A DNA stretch of 64,000 bases from Hyphomicrobiales bacterium. GTDB lineage: Bacteria > Pseudomonadota > Alphaproteobacteria > Rhizobiales > Rhizobiaceae. The DNA is taken from the NCBI GenBank assembly GCA_900465665.1, contig UBJO01000025.1:1-64000 (forward strand), written 5' to 3'. The stretch's first letter is position 1. Each line of letters starts with the position of its first letter. This document shows positions 35,397 to 43,859 of this stretch, piece after piece. Under the pieces are notes generated by a model that saw only the letters and a program-made list of their open reading frames with translations, was not told the origin of the DNA and did no database searches. A program made the translations under genes and the position numbers.

Positions 35397-35631
35397 GTTG
35401 CCACCCCCATGTGACGCCCAGCTTGACGTGCATCGTAGCATCTTTCGCGTTTGGCACACAATATCACAGAGATCGGCATCGGCATGTCGATCGTCTTCCC
35501 CATAAAATACGGCCCACACCCGATCTTCAGCTTGTGGCGCGGAATCGTCAATACACTTTCCTGAAGCCGCATAGATTGGGCCCGACCATTCACCGATTGC
35601 CGCTCCATACAGTTTTCACAGGTCATATTGA

Positions 35632-37191
35632 ATGCGAACAAAATTTACCGCGATCTTTCCGCCCCTAAGCTACTTCGCAATGCGATCAGGCCTCTTCAAA
35701 GTCGCCCTGCTCGTGGGGCTCGCGTGTTGGGCGTTTCCGATCAATGCGAAGGAAGTCCTTCGGGTCCCGCTGAGCAGCGACATTGGAACATTCGATCCAG
35801 ACAACGGCTTCGAGATCGGAGCAATGAGCGCGATCGACAACGTGTACGAGGGATTGGTCGAGTACGAACCTGGATCGACACGGATAACCGGCCGGTTGGC
35901 CTTGAGATGGGATGTCTCGGCGGACGCCCTCACCTATACCTTCCATCTACGAGCAGGCGTGAAATTCCACGACGGAACGCCATTGGATGCGGCGGCTGTG
36001 GTAACGTCGTTCACGCGCAGGCGCGACAAGGGGCTGGCACTCAGCTACTTTCTCGCCAATGTCGCGGAGATAAAGGCCTTGGACAGTCTGACAGTGGCAA
36101 CCGTGCTTCACAGGCCTCAGTCGTCGTTCCTTGATACCCTAGCAAGCCCATGGGGACCGAAGGTGATAAGCCCTACCGCCTTGGAAAAGCACGCCGATGG
36201 CGACAACGCGTCGAGTTGGTTGAACGTAAACGCGGTGGGGACAGGGCCTTTCATCCTAGCTGAGTTCCGACCAGGTGAGCGATATGTGCTGACGCGAAAC
36301 GACCACTATTGGGGGGCGAAACCATTTTTTGACGAAGTCCAACTGCCGGTGATACCCGACATGAGCCAGCAGATACTTCAGCTAAGGCAAGGTGCGATCG
36401 ATGCGGTCCCAAGAAATTTCCCGATCGCTCAGATCTCAGAATTGCCAGCCGATCTCGACGTTACGAAAAGCCCTAGCATGAACCAATTTGACCTCTTTAT
36501 CCGACCCGGGTCCGCTCTAGACGATGAAGAGGTCCGCAACGCGGTACGTACCGCGATCAACCCCGCCCTTTGGGTAGAGAGAGCATTCGGAGATTATGCG
36601 GCACCCTCGAAGTCGATATTTCCGAATATCATGCTCAACCCGACAACCCCCGATGCCGTCTCGGCAGATATAGAGGCGGCAAAATCGGCTATCTCCCGAC
36701 ACCGGAAAATAGAACTGACCATCGGGCTATTCAGCGCAACGTCCAACTATACCCGCATCTCCAACCTGCTGATCACGCAACTCGCGCAGGTCGGCATCAG
36801 CGCAACGGCCTCAGTCCTTCCACCAGGAGAGGCGTTTTCACTGAGAAAAAGCGCCAACCCTCCTGATCTGCTGCTGACCATCGCGAGCCCTGATGCGGCT
36901 CATCCAGAGAATCAGGCCACCGCGTTCTATACCGAAAACGCCCCTCTCAATTTTTACGGCAAAACCGTACGTGAAGCCGACGAGTTGATATCCAAGGCCC
37001 GCCCGATCACGGATATTCCCGCGCGAAACGCGCTGTACGAGCGGGCCAGCCGGCTCTACATCAAGAGCGGCGTTGTCATTCCCTTAGTCGATATGAAGGA
37101 TGTGGTCGTTCACACGCGAGGACTTACAGACCTCGGGCTGAGGCCGGTCTTCCCTGAAGGGAACATAGATTTCGCCACGGTTCGCAGGTGA
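35632..37191 (+). CDS. ABC transporter substrate-binding protein, family 5 (peptide/nickel type)
   Basis: A 519-residue periplasmic protein. A Sec signal lies at residues 17-40 (MRSGLFKVALLVGLACWAFPINA with likely cleavage before KEVLRV); ATG 35680 at that Met is an alternative start. Family 5 features: DPDNGFEIGAMSAIDNVYEGLVEY, FHLRAGVKFHDGTPLDAAAVVTSF and VGTGPFILAEFRPGERYVLTRNDHYWG. It delivers oligopeptides, nickel chelates or glycosides to the permeases at 38934 and 39791; the substrate cannot be told from sequence. First gene of a rightward operon of four. Confidence 0.87.
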   Translation: MRTKFTAIFPPLSYFAMRSGLFKVALLVGLACWAFPINAKEVLRVPLSSDIGTFDPDNGFEIGAMSAIDNVYEGLVEYEPGSTRITGRLALRWDVSADALTYTFHLRAGVKFHDGTPLDAAAVVTSFTRRRDKGLALSYFLANVAEIKALDSLTVATVLHRPQSSFLDTLASPWGPKVISPTALEKHADGDNASSWLNVNAVGTGPFILAEFRPGERYVLTRNDHYWGAKPFFDEVQLPVIPDMSQQILQLRQGAIDAVPRNFPIAQISELPADLDVTKSPSMNQFDLFIRPGSALDDEEVRNAVRTAINPALWVERAFGDYAAPSKSIFPNIMLNPTTPDAVSADIEAAKSAISRHRKIELTIGLFSATSNYTRISNLLITQLAQVGISATASVLPPGEAFSLRKSANPPDLLLTIASPDAAHPENQATAFYTENAPLNFYGKTVREADELISKARPITDIPARNALYERASRLYIKSGVVIPLVDMKDVVVHTRGLTDLGLRPVFPEGNIDFATVRR

Positions 37192-37257
37192 TGGGGATCA
37201 CTGAGATACCGCGTCACACCCCTCTTATCACCTTCAAAGCTAGCGGGAGTTGACACC

Positions 37258-38937
37258 GTGACGCCGCCTGTCGTTTCCATTCGAGGAATCTCTGTCACGT
37301 TTCGTCGCGAAAACGGCACCACCCGGGCGCTTGAGGACGTGAGCCTGGATATCAATGAGGGAGAAGTGCTCGCGATCATCGGCGAAAGCGGATCGGGCAA
37401 GACGACGTTGGGGCTGATGATGCAAGGCCTGTTGGCGTCTGACAGCCAGCCTGTCGTAACGGGATCTCTTAAAATCTTGGGGCACGAGCTTGTGAATGCC
37501 AATCGAAAGCTCCTGCGTACAGTTCGGCGGGACTTCGTGCGCGCCATCCCGCAGGAACCTATCGCCGCGCTCGACCCAACAATGAGGATCCGAAAACAGC
37601 TCCGCGGGTCCAACTACCACGGAGATCACGTGGCCGACGAGTGGCTCTCCAGGATCGGACTGAAGAGCGCCGACGCAATTCCGGACAAGTTCCCACACGA
37701 GCTCTCCGGCGGCCAGCGTCAGAGGGTCCTGATTGCTATGGCCGCGATGGCTCTTCCGAAAGTTTTGGTGGCGGACGAGCCGACCACTGCTCTCGATATC
37801 GCAGCCCAGATGCAGGTGGTGCCGCTTTTCCGCGATCTAGCCGATCGGCATGGAACAGCGGTGGCGTTCATTACGCACAATCTCAAGGTCGCGGCCGAGG
37901 TGGCGGACAGAATACTGGTGTTGCGGGAAGGTGTTGTCGTAGAGACGCACGCTTCTCCGCAGTCGATAAGCAACCAGTCTCATGTTTTGGCATCGCGTCT
38001 CGGCCATGCGTCACGTCATTCACCGGTAGTCATAACCTCGGAGGGAAATAATCCGGCACCGCCCTCGACTGGCCATCCCGCTGCGCCGCGCGTTCCTCGC
38101 AACACGGGGCCAGGAAGCGAAGAGGATCACGCCCCGAAGGTTTCGGTTCCGGAAGGGTCCCCTAACCGGCGAGTTTCTCGATCTACCTTATCGATCAACC
38201 GAGACAAATCCGCACTGAGGCTGAACAATATCTCTCACACCTTTCGCCCCAGAGCCTCTATTTTCCATGAGAGGCCGACAAAGACGATACTGTCCTCGGT
38301 CAATCTATCCGTCGCGGTTGGCGAATGTATCGCGCTAACAGGGGAAAGTGGGGTAGGCAAGACGACACTCCTGAGGATCGCCGCAGGGCTTACGAAACCC
38401 GACACAGGCTCCGTAGAGACAGCGAGCACCGTTAGACCTCAGGTCGTCTTCCAGGATGCGGTGGCATCATTCACACCATGGCTTACGATAGGCGAACAAA
38501 TCGGTGATCGGCTCCGCCTCCTGCACCTGACCAAAAGGCAGAAGGCTGACAAGATCGCGGAGGCATTGGAAAATGTCAGCCTATCTCCTCATCTCATGAC
38601 GGCTTTGCCGGGCAAGCTCTCGGTGGGCCAATGCCAGCGCGCCGCTATTGCTCGAGCATTGGTGGTGCCGCCAAGCATTCTGCTATGCGACGAGCCGACG
38701 AGCGCGATGGATCAAGGCCTCGCACGAGCTACGCTCTATCTCCTCGACGATATAAGGCTGAAGTTCGAGGTCGCGCTGCTTTTCATATCACACGATGTTG
38801 AGTCAGCGGCACTCATAGCGGACCGGATCGTATTGCTCGATCGAGCTAAGCTGACGGAGATAAATCCATTATCGTCCCTCGACACCGCGCGCTTTCCGAT
38901 GCGGCTTGGGGTCGATAATCGAGTGGAGGACCTATGA
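37258..38937 (+). CDS. ABC transporter ATPase with two fused nucleotide-binding domains
   Basis: A 559-residue protein uniting the DppD-like and DppF-like ATPases. First domain: Walker A GESGSGKTT, signature LSGGQRQRVLIAMA, Walker B VLVADEPTTALD, His in ITHNLK. A linker of about 60 polar residues follows. Second domain: Walker A GESGVGKTT, signature LSVGQCQRAAIARAL, Walker B ILLCDEPTSAMD, His in SHDVES. The second signature has Val in place of the first Gly and Cys in place of Arg, a degenerate composite site. The GTG start at 37258 follows GGGAG. The stop overlaps the next start by 4 bases. Confidence 0.87.
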   Translation: MTPPVVSIRGISVTFRRENGTTRALEDVSLDINEGEVLAIIGESGSGKTTLGLMMQGLLASDSQPVVTGSLKILGHELVNANRKLLRTVRRDFVRAIPQEPIAALDPTMRIRKQLRGSNYHGDHVADEWLSRIGLKSADAIPDKFPHELSGGQRQRVLIAMAAMALPKVLVADEPTTALDIAAQMQVVPLFRDLADRHGTAVAFITHNLKVAAEVADRILVLREGVVVETHASPQSISNQSHVLASRLGHASRHSPVVITSEGNNPAPPSTGHPAAPRVPRNTGPGSEEDHAPKVSVPEGSPNRRVSRSTLSINRDKSALRLNNISHTFRPRASIFHERPTKTILSSVNLSVAVGECIALTGESGVGKTTLLRIAAGLTKPDTGSVETASTVRPQVVFQDAVASFTPWLTIGEQIGDRLRLLHLTKRQKADKIAEALENVSLSPHLMTALPGKLSVGQCQRAAIARALVVPPSILLCDEPTSAMDQGLARATLYLLDDIRLKFEVALLFISHDVESAALIADRIVLLDRAKLTEINPLSSLDTARFPMRLGVDNRVEDL

Positions 38938-39794
38938 AAAGAGCAGCAGTCTTCTACGATACGGTCACCCCGAGAATTGCGGTTCGCGAGTTTTTTATCC
39001 GCGCGGGTTGGCATACGCGGATATCTCTTTTTGCACTTCTGTTGCTTACGGTCGTGGCCGTTATGCCCTCCCTCTTCTCGCCGTTCGACCCGCAGGTCCC
39101 TGTCTCCACGGCATTTTCACCCCCGTCCAGTGCCCACTGGTTCGGCACGGATGATATCGGTCGCGATTTGTTTTCCCGTGTCATCTTGGGCACTCATTAC
39201 ACTCTGCTGCCCGGCCTCGCGGTCATCCTAATCAGCCTCCTAACCGGGGCGACTGTCGGGCTGATCGCGGGCAGCGCCGGCGGATTGATCGACTTCGCCA
39301 TGCAACGTGTGACCGACCTGTTCCTGATCATGCCGACAACGCTTCTTGCCTTGGCTGTTGCCGCGGCCCTCGGTCCAGGGCTCTGGAACGTTGGAATGGC
39401 TTTGTCGCTCGCCTGGTGGCCGTGGTACGCCACAATCGCGCGCGACGAAACACGTCGGATCCGGGCTAGGCCTCATTTCGAAGCAGCTGTCGCCTCTGAA
39501 ACCAGCCGGGGAAGGCTAATGCTCAGATATTCACTCCCCGGCGTCGTGCCTTCGTTGATCGTTGCGGCGGCACTTGATGTTTCGAATGTTATCATGGCCT
39601 TTGCGTTGATGTCTTTCCTCGGTTTGGGGCAGCCCGAACCCGCGCCCGAACTCGGCGCGCTCACTGCGCGTGCTCTAGAGAGTCTCACGGCTTTCTGGTG
39701 GTTGCCCCTGATGCCAGCGGCCGTTGTTTTTCTGATCTGCCTGTTAGCCAACATCGCGGGAGACGGCGTACGAGCCGCGCTGGTAGGACGATGA
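38934..39794 (+). CDS. ABC transporter permease, DppC/OppC family
   Basis: A 286-residue inner membrane protein with about six helices. The N-terminal domain has PPSSAHWFGTDDIGRDLFSRVILGTHYTL, the usual DppC signature, and the coupling loop reads AAVASETSRGRLMLRYSLPGVVPSLIVAAALDV. The ATG overlaps the ATPase stop (ATGA), and its own stop overlaps the next start, so the three genes are translationally coupled. Confidence 0.87.
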   Translation: MKRAAVFYDTVTPRIAVREFFIRAGWHTRISLFALLLLTVVAVMPSLFSPFDPQVPVSTAFSPPSSAHWFGTDDIGRDLFSRVILGTHYTLLPGLAVILISLLTGATVGLIAGSAGGLIDFAMQRVTDLFLIMPTTLLALAVAAALGPGLWNVGMALSLAWWPWYATIARDETRRIRARPHFEAAVASETSRGRLMLRYSLPGVVPSLIVAAALDVSNVIMAFALMSFLGLGQPEPAPELGALTARALESLTAFWWLPLMPAAVVFLICLLANIAGDGVRAALVGR

Positions 39795-40795
39795 AGGCCA
39801 TTAGCTGGTTTATTCTCAGGCGTCTCGTTGCGATGGCACCTGTTTTGCTTTGCATGAGTTTTATTGTCTTTTGCATTCAAAGCTTCATTCCCGCCGATCC
39901 AGCGCGCGCGATCGTTGGACCGAGCGCTCCGATTGAAACTGTCAATAGAATCCGCGACCAACTCGGTTTGAACGATCCACTCTTGGTGCAGTACACTCGC
40001 TTCGTGACCAGGCTGGCACATGGCGATCTCGGGACATCCGTCCGAACTCGCCAATCAATAACAGCCGACGTTAGGACATTTCTCCCCGCGACTACCGAAT
40101 TGTCGATTGCCGCATTGTCGTTTGGGATCTGCCTAGCTATCGCGATAGCGACCTTTCAGGCCGCGCTCCCGAAGCTAACCGCATTCCGATACCTTCTGGT
40201 CGGGATTGGCTCAGCTCCTGTATACTTAACCGCCCTGCTAATGGTCTACGTGTTCTCATTCCGTCTGTCGTGGTTTCCAGGAAGTAGCCGCATCGACGGC
40301 CACGATTTGAGCGGCCCAACGGGAATGAACGTGATCGATGGCCTTGTATCAGGAAGACCCGATCTGAGCTTAAACGCAATCTATCATTTGGCACTGCCCG
40401 CGATCGCTTTGGGCCTCCCGGTCGCTGCGGCGGTAGGGCAAACATTGAGCGGCTCCCTGCACGACGTCCTCCGCCAACAATACGCTCAGGCCGCCCGGGG
40501 CCGCGGGCTATCCGAATTCAAAATAATTCTGCGCCACGGTTTGCGCAACTCTGCCGCAGCTCCCTTGGCTATGACCGGACTTCAAGTGAGACTTCTTTTC
40601 GGAAACCTACTGATCGTCGAACGAGTTTTCGGCTGGCCCGGCCTCGGTTCCTATATGGTACAAGCTTTTGCAAGCGCGGACCTTCCAGCGATTCTCGGTT
40701 TATCGCTGCTGCTAGGCGCTTTCTACATCGCTATCGGCGCTGTTGTGGATCTTCTCCAAGTCCTCGCCGACCCAAGGGTCGCCGGCCGAGGCTAA
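39791..40795 (+). CDS. ABC transporter permease, DppB/OppB family
   Basis: A 334-residue inner membrane protein. It starts with MKAISWFILRRLVAMAPVLLCMSFIVFCIQSFIPADPA, the typical first helix of DppB; the middle has RDQLGLNDPLLVQYTRFVTRLAHGDLGTSVRTRQSI and the C-terminal coupling loop QAARGRGLSEFKIILRHGLRNSAAAPLAMTGLQV. I chose ATG 39791 because it overlaps the preceding stop as ATGA and gives this family start; a longer frame opens at 39698. The order permease C before B is reversed relative to dppBC. Confidence 0.87.
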   Translation: MKAISWFILRRLVAMAPVLLCMSFIVFCIQSFIPADPARAIVGPSAPIETVNRIRDQLGLNDPLLVQYTRFVTRLAHGDLGTSVRTRQSITADVRTFLPATTELSIAALSFGICLAIAIATFQAALPKLTAFRYLLVGIGSAPVYLTALLMVYVFSFRLSWFPGSSRIDGHDLSGPTGMNVIDGLVSGRPDLSLNAIYHLALPAIALGLPVAAAVGQTLSGSLHDVLRQQYAQAARGRGLSEFKIILRHGLRNSAAAPLAMTGLQVRLLFGNLLIVERVFGWPGLGSYMVQAFASADLPAILGLSLLLGAFYIAIGAVVDLLQVLADPRVAGRG

Positions 40796-40912
40796 CACCT
40801 ATCCATCGGCATAGGTTCGCTATCCCATTCAATAGCCCGACAATACCTTTTGTAACTGGCATTTCTAACTTTGTGAGGCATTAACTAGGAAAAGCAAACC
40901 CATCTTATCTCG

Positions 40913-41377
40913 GTGAACAAAATGGATGCCATCGGCCAGGGCCAAACGCTTCCCCCCGGACAAGCAGCCGCGCCGGATGCGGTGTCGCCTCGACAGGCGG
41001 GCGTCGCAAGCCGCCCGAAGCGTAAGGGTCTATGCGACTGGCAATACAAGAGGGTCAGCGACTATCTGGACGAACGCATCGACACACCAGTGCGGATCGA
41101 TGACCTCGCGGCTCAGGCAAACCTAAGCACAAGCCATTTCACGCGAGCATTCTCAATCCGCTTTGGAATGTCGCCATATTCGTTCATAACGAAACGCCGC
41201 CTCGAGAAAGCACAGATGCTGATCCTAGACTCGAAAGGGCAGCTCGCCGAGGTCGCTTTCCAGTGCGGCCTCTCAGATCAAGCCCACCTCAACCGACTGT
41301 TTCAAAGATGTGTGGGCACCAGTCCGGCCAGATGGCGGCGCGCTCGCCTGGCTGAAGTCGGGAACTCCCCGACCTGA
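40913..41377 (+). CDS. AraC family transcriptional regulator
   Basis: A 154-residue protein that consists of a short Pro- and Ala-rich N-terminus and the AraC/XylS DNA-binding domain (about residues 43-145: RVSDYLDERIDTPVRIDDLAAQANLSTSHFTRAFSIRFGMSPYSFITKRRLEKAQMLILDSKGQLAEVAFQCGLSDQAHLNRLFQRCVGTSPARWRR). No ligand-binding domain. Either GTG 40913 or ATG 40922 starts it. It lies 117 bases after the peptide-type ABC operon and might regulate it. A near-dyad ATACCTTTTGTAA is found upstream around 40850. Confidence 0.85.
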   Translation: MNKMDAIGQGQTLPPGQAAAPDAVSPRQAGVASRPKRKGLCDWQYKRVSDYLDERIDTPVRIDDLAAQANLSTSHFTRAFSIRFGMSPYSFITKRRLEKAQMLILDSKGQLAEVAFQCGLSDQAHLNRLFQRCVGTSPARWRRARLAEVGNSPT

Positions 41378-41507
41378 CCGCATGCGCTTCCGTTGATCTT
41401 AGGTGGATGTGTCCGTAGCAGTTTTAGTCAAACAATCGCCGGTCTATCAAGGGAACAGGTCTCTCACAGCCGCGCCTTGGACCACGCTTACCCCCACGAC
41501 TAGCTTC

Positions 41508-42155
41508 TCAAGCTGCTACGATCTCACCCGCGTTGTTCACCTGATCGAACTTTCGAACGACTTCGACGACCGAGCGCGCCTTCATCTTCTTCATCATCCT
41601 GCCGCGATGCAGCTTTACCATTATCTCGCTGATACTCATCTCGAATGCGATCTGCTTATTCAGCAGCCCTTGAGAGACGTACATCAACACTTCTGTTTCA
41701 CGAGGGGTCAACTGATCAGCGCAGGCACGGGCTTCTTCCACCTGCACCATTTTCGCCCGGCGTTCTGCATCCTTCTGGAAAGCTGAATTGGTTATCGAGA
41801 CTACTGTCTGCGAGTTGAAAGGCTTCAAAAGGAAATCGAAAGCCCCCGCTTTCATAGCAGTTACGCTGATTGGCACACTTGCGTTGCCCGTCATGAATAT
41901 TATCGGTAGCGGATTGCCGATTGCGGTGAGGCTGGACTGCAGCTCCAAACCTGTCATCCCAGGCATCTGGATATCCAACAGTATACATCCCGGCGAAGTC
42001 AAACTCGAGCTTGCCAAGAAATCCGTGGCGCTATCAAAAACAGCGGCCCGGATTTCCATTGATTCGAATAGATTCAAAAGAGACAGGCGAAGATTTCGCT
42101 CATCGTCAATAATGAATACGGTCGGTTCATCTATATGGTTGTCATGATTGGACAT
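41508..42155 (-). CDS. FixJ-type response regulator
   Basis: A 215-residue regulator with a complete receiver: acidic pair in FIIDDERNLRLS, phospho-acceptor in CILLDIQMPGMTGLEL, Thr in IFMTGNAS and Lys in FLLKPFN. The C-terminal LuxR-type helix-turn-helix is QLTPRETEVLMYVSQGLLNKQIAFEMSISEIMVKLHRGRMMKKM, very close to that of the regulator at 18519, whose receiver lacks the Asp. No kinase is directly adjacent; the PAS kinase at 43859 lies on the same strand 1.7 kb upstream. Confidence 0.9.
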   Translation of the reverse strand: MSNHDNHIDEPTVFIIDDERNLRLSLLNLFESMEIRAAVFDSATDFLASSSLTSPGCILLDIQMPGMTGLELQSSLTAIGNPLPIIFMTGNASVPISVTAMKAGAFDFLLKPFNSQTVVSITNSAFQKDAERRAKMVQVEEARACADQLTPRETEVLMYVSQGLLNKQIAFEMSISEIMVKLHRGRMMKKMKARSVVEVVRKFDQVNNAGEIVAA

Positions 42156-42698
42156 TGTTTCCTCACGATCCGCATAGTTTTTGCAAAAGTCCTATCCGCC
42201 ACGTTTGGGGACGGTTTAGTGAAATCGAGACTTGAGGCTTGGTGCACGCGCTTCGACATACCTGCTCGCATGCATGCCAGGGCAAACAATCGCAGTCTCA
42301 CGCGACGCCAAGATCGCGCGCTAGCTTGGCGGAGTATCAGGCAAAGACGCAGCGAAAGATTGGAGGAAGCCCAGAGGTATGTGGCCCCAGCATAACGATT
42401 TTCGATGAGCTGCAGCTCAATGAACCCTCTGTCGACTGCCCTTGGTTCGTCCATAACATTCGCCCGCCGATTGATCCGATAAAGCGTATCCGCCCGTTCG
42501 AAACTGCCGGCCAACGTCAAATTTTTTCCGAGAATGATTTTGCCAGCCCCACCACAATATCCATGAGACGGACATCAATCCACTGGGCTCGCGGAATTGG
42601 TCTACCTATCCCAACGTATAGGTTTTTAACTATGCGGGAATCCTCCGCACAGAAAGCTAGAGCGGGAGCGGCTCTCTAAGCGTGCCCCCGCGCGAGCG
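42156..42698. other. Long intergenic gap with one weak dyad
   Basis: About 540 bases. Frames on both strands (for example 42239-42679 rightward) have coding-unlike composition, no ribosome site and no family match. A partial dyad ATCC-CAAC-GTAT followed by AGGTTTTTAA lies at 42608-42619. Nothing else was seen. Confidence 0.4.
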
Positions 42699-43106
42699 TC
42701 AACGGAGAGGTTTGTCAAAGTGACCGACGGAAACCTTCAACGTGGACGAAAAGCCGTCCTTAAATTCCTCTTCGCTCACTCTACCCTGCCCGTCTTTGTC
42801 GATCTGGTTCCAAGTGTTCTGGACATCTTCCAGCTTGGGCGTATAGCCATCGGCTCTCGTCTTCATATTGTTCTCAATGAATTCGCTCTGATCCACGAAA
42901 CCATCGTTATTGGTGTCGTTTCTGTCGAAGCTGCTTTGCGCGAGCCGCGCTTGGAAGGCGGCGGCTATCGAGTCATCGGAGCCACCACCACCGATGCTCC
43001 TGATCGATGGCGCAGCCTGTGGTAGCCCGCTTCCCGAGACCGACTCCGGTTTAGTCCGCGGTAGAAAGAGTTGGTAGATGGAATCAGCACCAGATCCAAC
43101 GCGCAT
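42699..43106 (-). CDS. EF-hand calcium-binding protein
   Basis: A 135-residue protein started at ATG 43106 behind AGGGGA. Two EF-hand loops are visible: DRNDTNNDGFVDQSEF (about residues 60-75) and DKDGQGRVSEEEF (about 100-112), each with Asp/Asn at positions 1, 3, 5 and an acid at 12. The N-terminal 50 residues are low-complexity (GGGGSDDSIAAAFQ), with no clear signal peptide. It probably binds calcium; its partner is unknown. It is divergent from the AhpD-like gene at 43332 and shares its upstream dyad. Confidence 0.78.
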   Translation of the reverse strand: MRVGSGADSIYQLFLPRTKPESVSGSGLPQAAPSIRSIGGGGSDDSIAAAFQARLAQSSFDRNDTNNDGFVDQSEFIENNMKTRADGYTPKLEDVQNTWNQIDKDGQGRVSEEEFKDGFSSTLKVSVGHFDKPLR

Positions 43107-43231
43107 ATAATATCCCCTATAGCTGGATGAAATCACACGCAAAAGATGCACTCGCAAGCTTGCGCCGGCCTTTCGGCGACGGCAATCCGAAGTGTCTTGG
43201 GCGAGTTCATCAGGAACCGTCCGGAAGAGGC

Positions 43232-43243
43232 AGACCCTTGTAT
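43232..43243. promoter_or_regulatory. Imperfect ATAC-N4-GTAT dyad in a divergent promoter region
   Basis: AGAC-CCTT-GTAT followed by ATCTATCGGG, between the EF-hand gene (leftward, 126 bases away) and the AhpD-like gene (rightward, 89 bases away). The right half is the same as in the exact site at 25363. Confidence 0.42.
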
Positions 43244-43331
43244 ATCTATCGGGCTGGGCCTTTCCGCTTATTTTGAAAACGCCCGCGTTCTCAGCGCATC
43301 GGCCGTATCAAAGACATGTTAGGAGCCTCCC

Positions 43332-43793
43332 ATGCACGAACGGTTTGACATCACTCACGAAGAGCCGCTTGCCTTCAAGACGATTTACGGCCTCCAGCTC
43401 TATGTCCAGAATTCCGGACTGGACAAGCGATACCTACATCTTCTGGAAATCCGGTCGTCGCAAATCAACGGTTGTGCGTATTGCGTCGATAATCATACAA
43501 AGGAAGCAAGGAAAGCAGGCTTTTCCGAACAGTGGGTATCGCTGATCGCTGTCTGGAGAGAATCTCCGATTTATAGTCCAAAAGAACGAGCGGTTTTGAA
43601 CTGGGCCGAAAGCGTTACAAAGGTTTCAGAGACCAGGATCCCCGATGAAGACTATGACCTGCTTAGGGAATTTTTCAGTCTTCAAGAGATAGCAAAATTA
43701 ACCGTCGCTGTAAGCACGATCAACGTGTGGAACCGCATGGCGCTCGCTCTTCGGCTCCAGCACCAGGTCGATCCAGAACCCACGTCGGGCTGA
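43332..43793 (+). CDS. Carboxymuconolactone decarboxylase / AhpD-like protein
   Basis: A 153-residue protein; the ATG follows AGGAGCC. The active motif is EIRSSQINGCAYCVDNHTKEARKAGFSEQWV, with the CxxC and following His of AhpD-type thiol peroxidase adaptors. The C-terminal helices read ERAVLNWAESVTKVSETRIPDEDYDLLREFFSLQEIAKLTVAVSTINVWNRMALALR, typical of this family. It is probably involved in peroxide or organic hydroperoxide reduction. It carries the shared dyad element upstream and a terminator downstream. Confidence 0.82.
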   Translation: MHERFDITHEEPLAFKTIYGLQLYVQNSGLDKRYLHLLEIRSSQINGCAYCVDNHTKEARKAGFSEQWVSLIAVWRESPIYSPKERAVLNWAESVTKVSETRIPDEDYDLLREFFSLQEIAKLTVAVSTINVWNRMALALRLQHQVDPEPTSG

Positions 43794-43838
43794 ACCTCAA
43801 TGGTTTTCAACGCTAGTCCGAATTGACGACTCGAAAAT

Positions 43839-43859
43839 CGCGCCGGAGGCGCGCCTTTT
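43839..43859. terminator. Bidirectional terminator hairpin
   Basis: Stem CGCGCC (43839-43844) with GGCGCG (43848-43853), loop GGA, followed by CCTTTT to the right and ATTTTC to the left. It lies between the converging ends of the AhpD-like gene and the PAS kinase. Confidence 0.65.

Noticed and set aside
40798..40817. ACCTAT/ATAGGT hairpin after the peptide-type ABC operon
   Set aside because: Only six pairs and no T run, too weak for a terminator call.
42239..42679. 147-codon rightward frame and opposite 130-codon frame
   Set aside because: Composition unlike neighbouring genes, many rare codons, no ribosome site and no recognisable fold.
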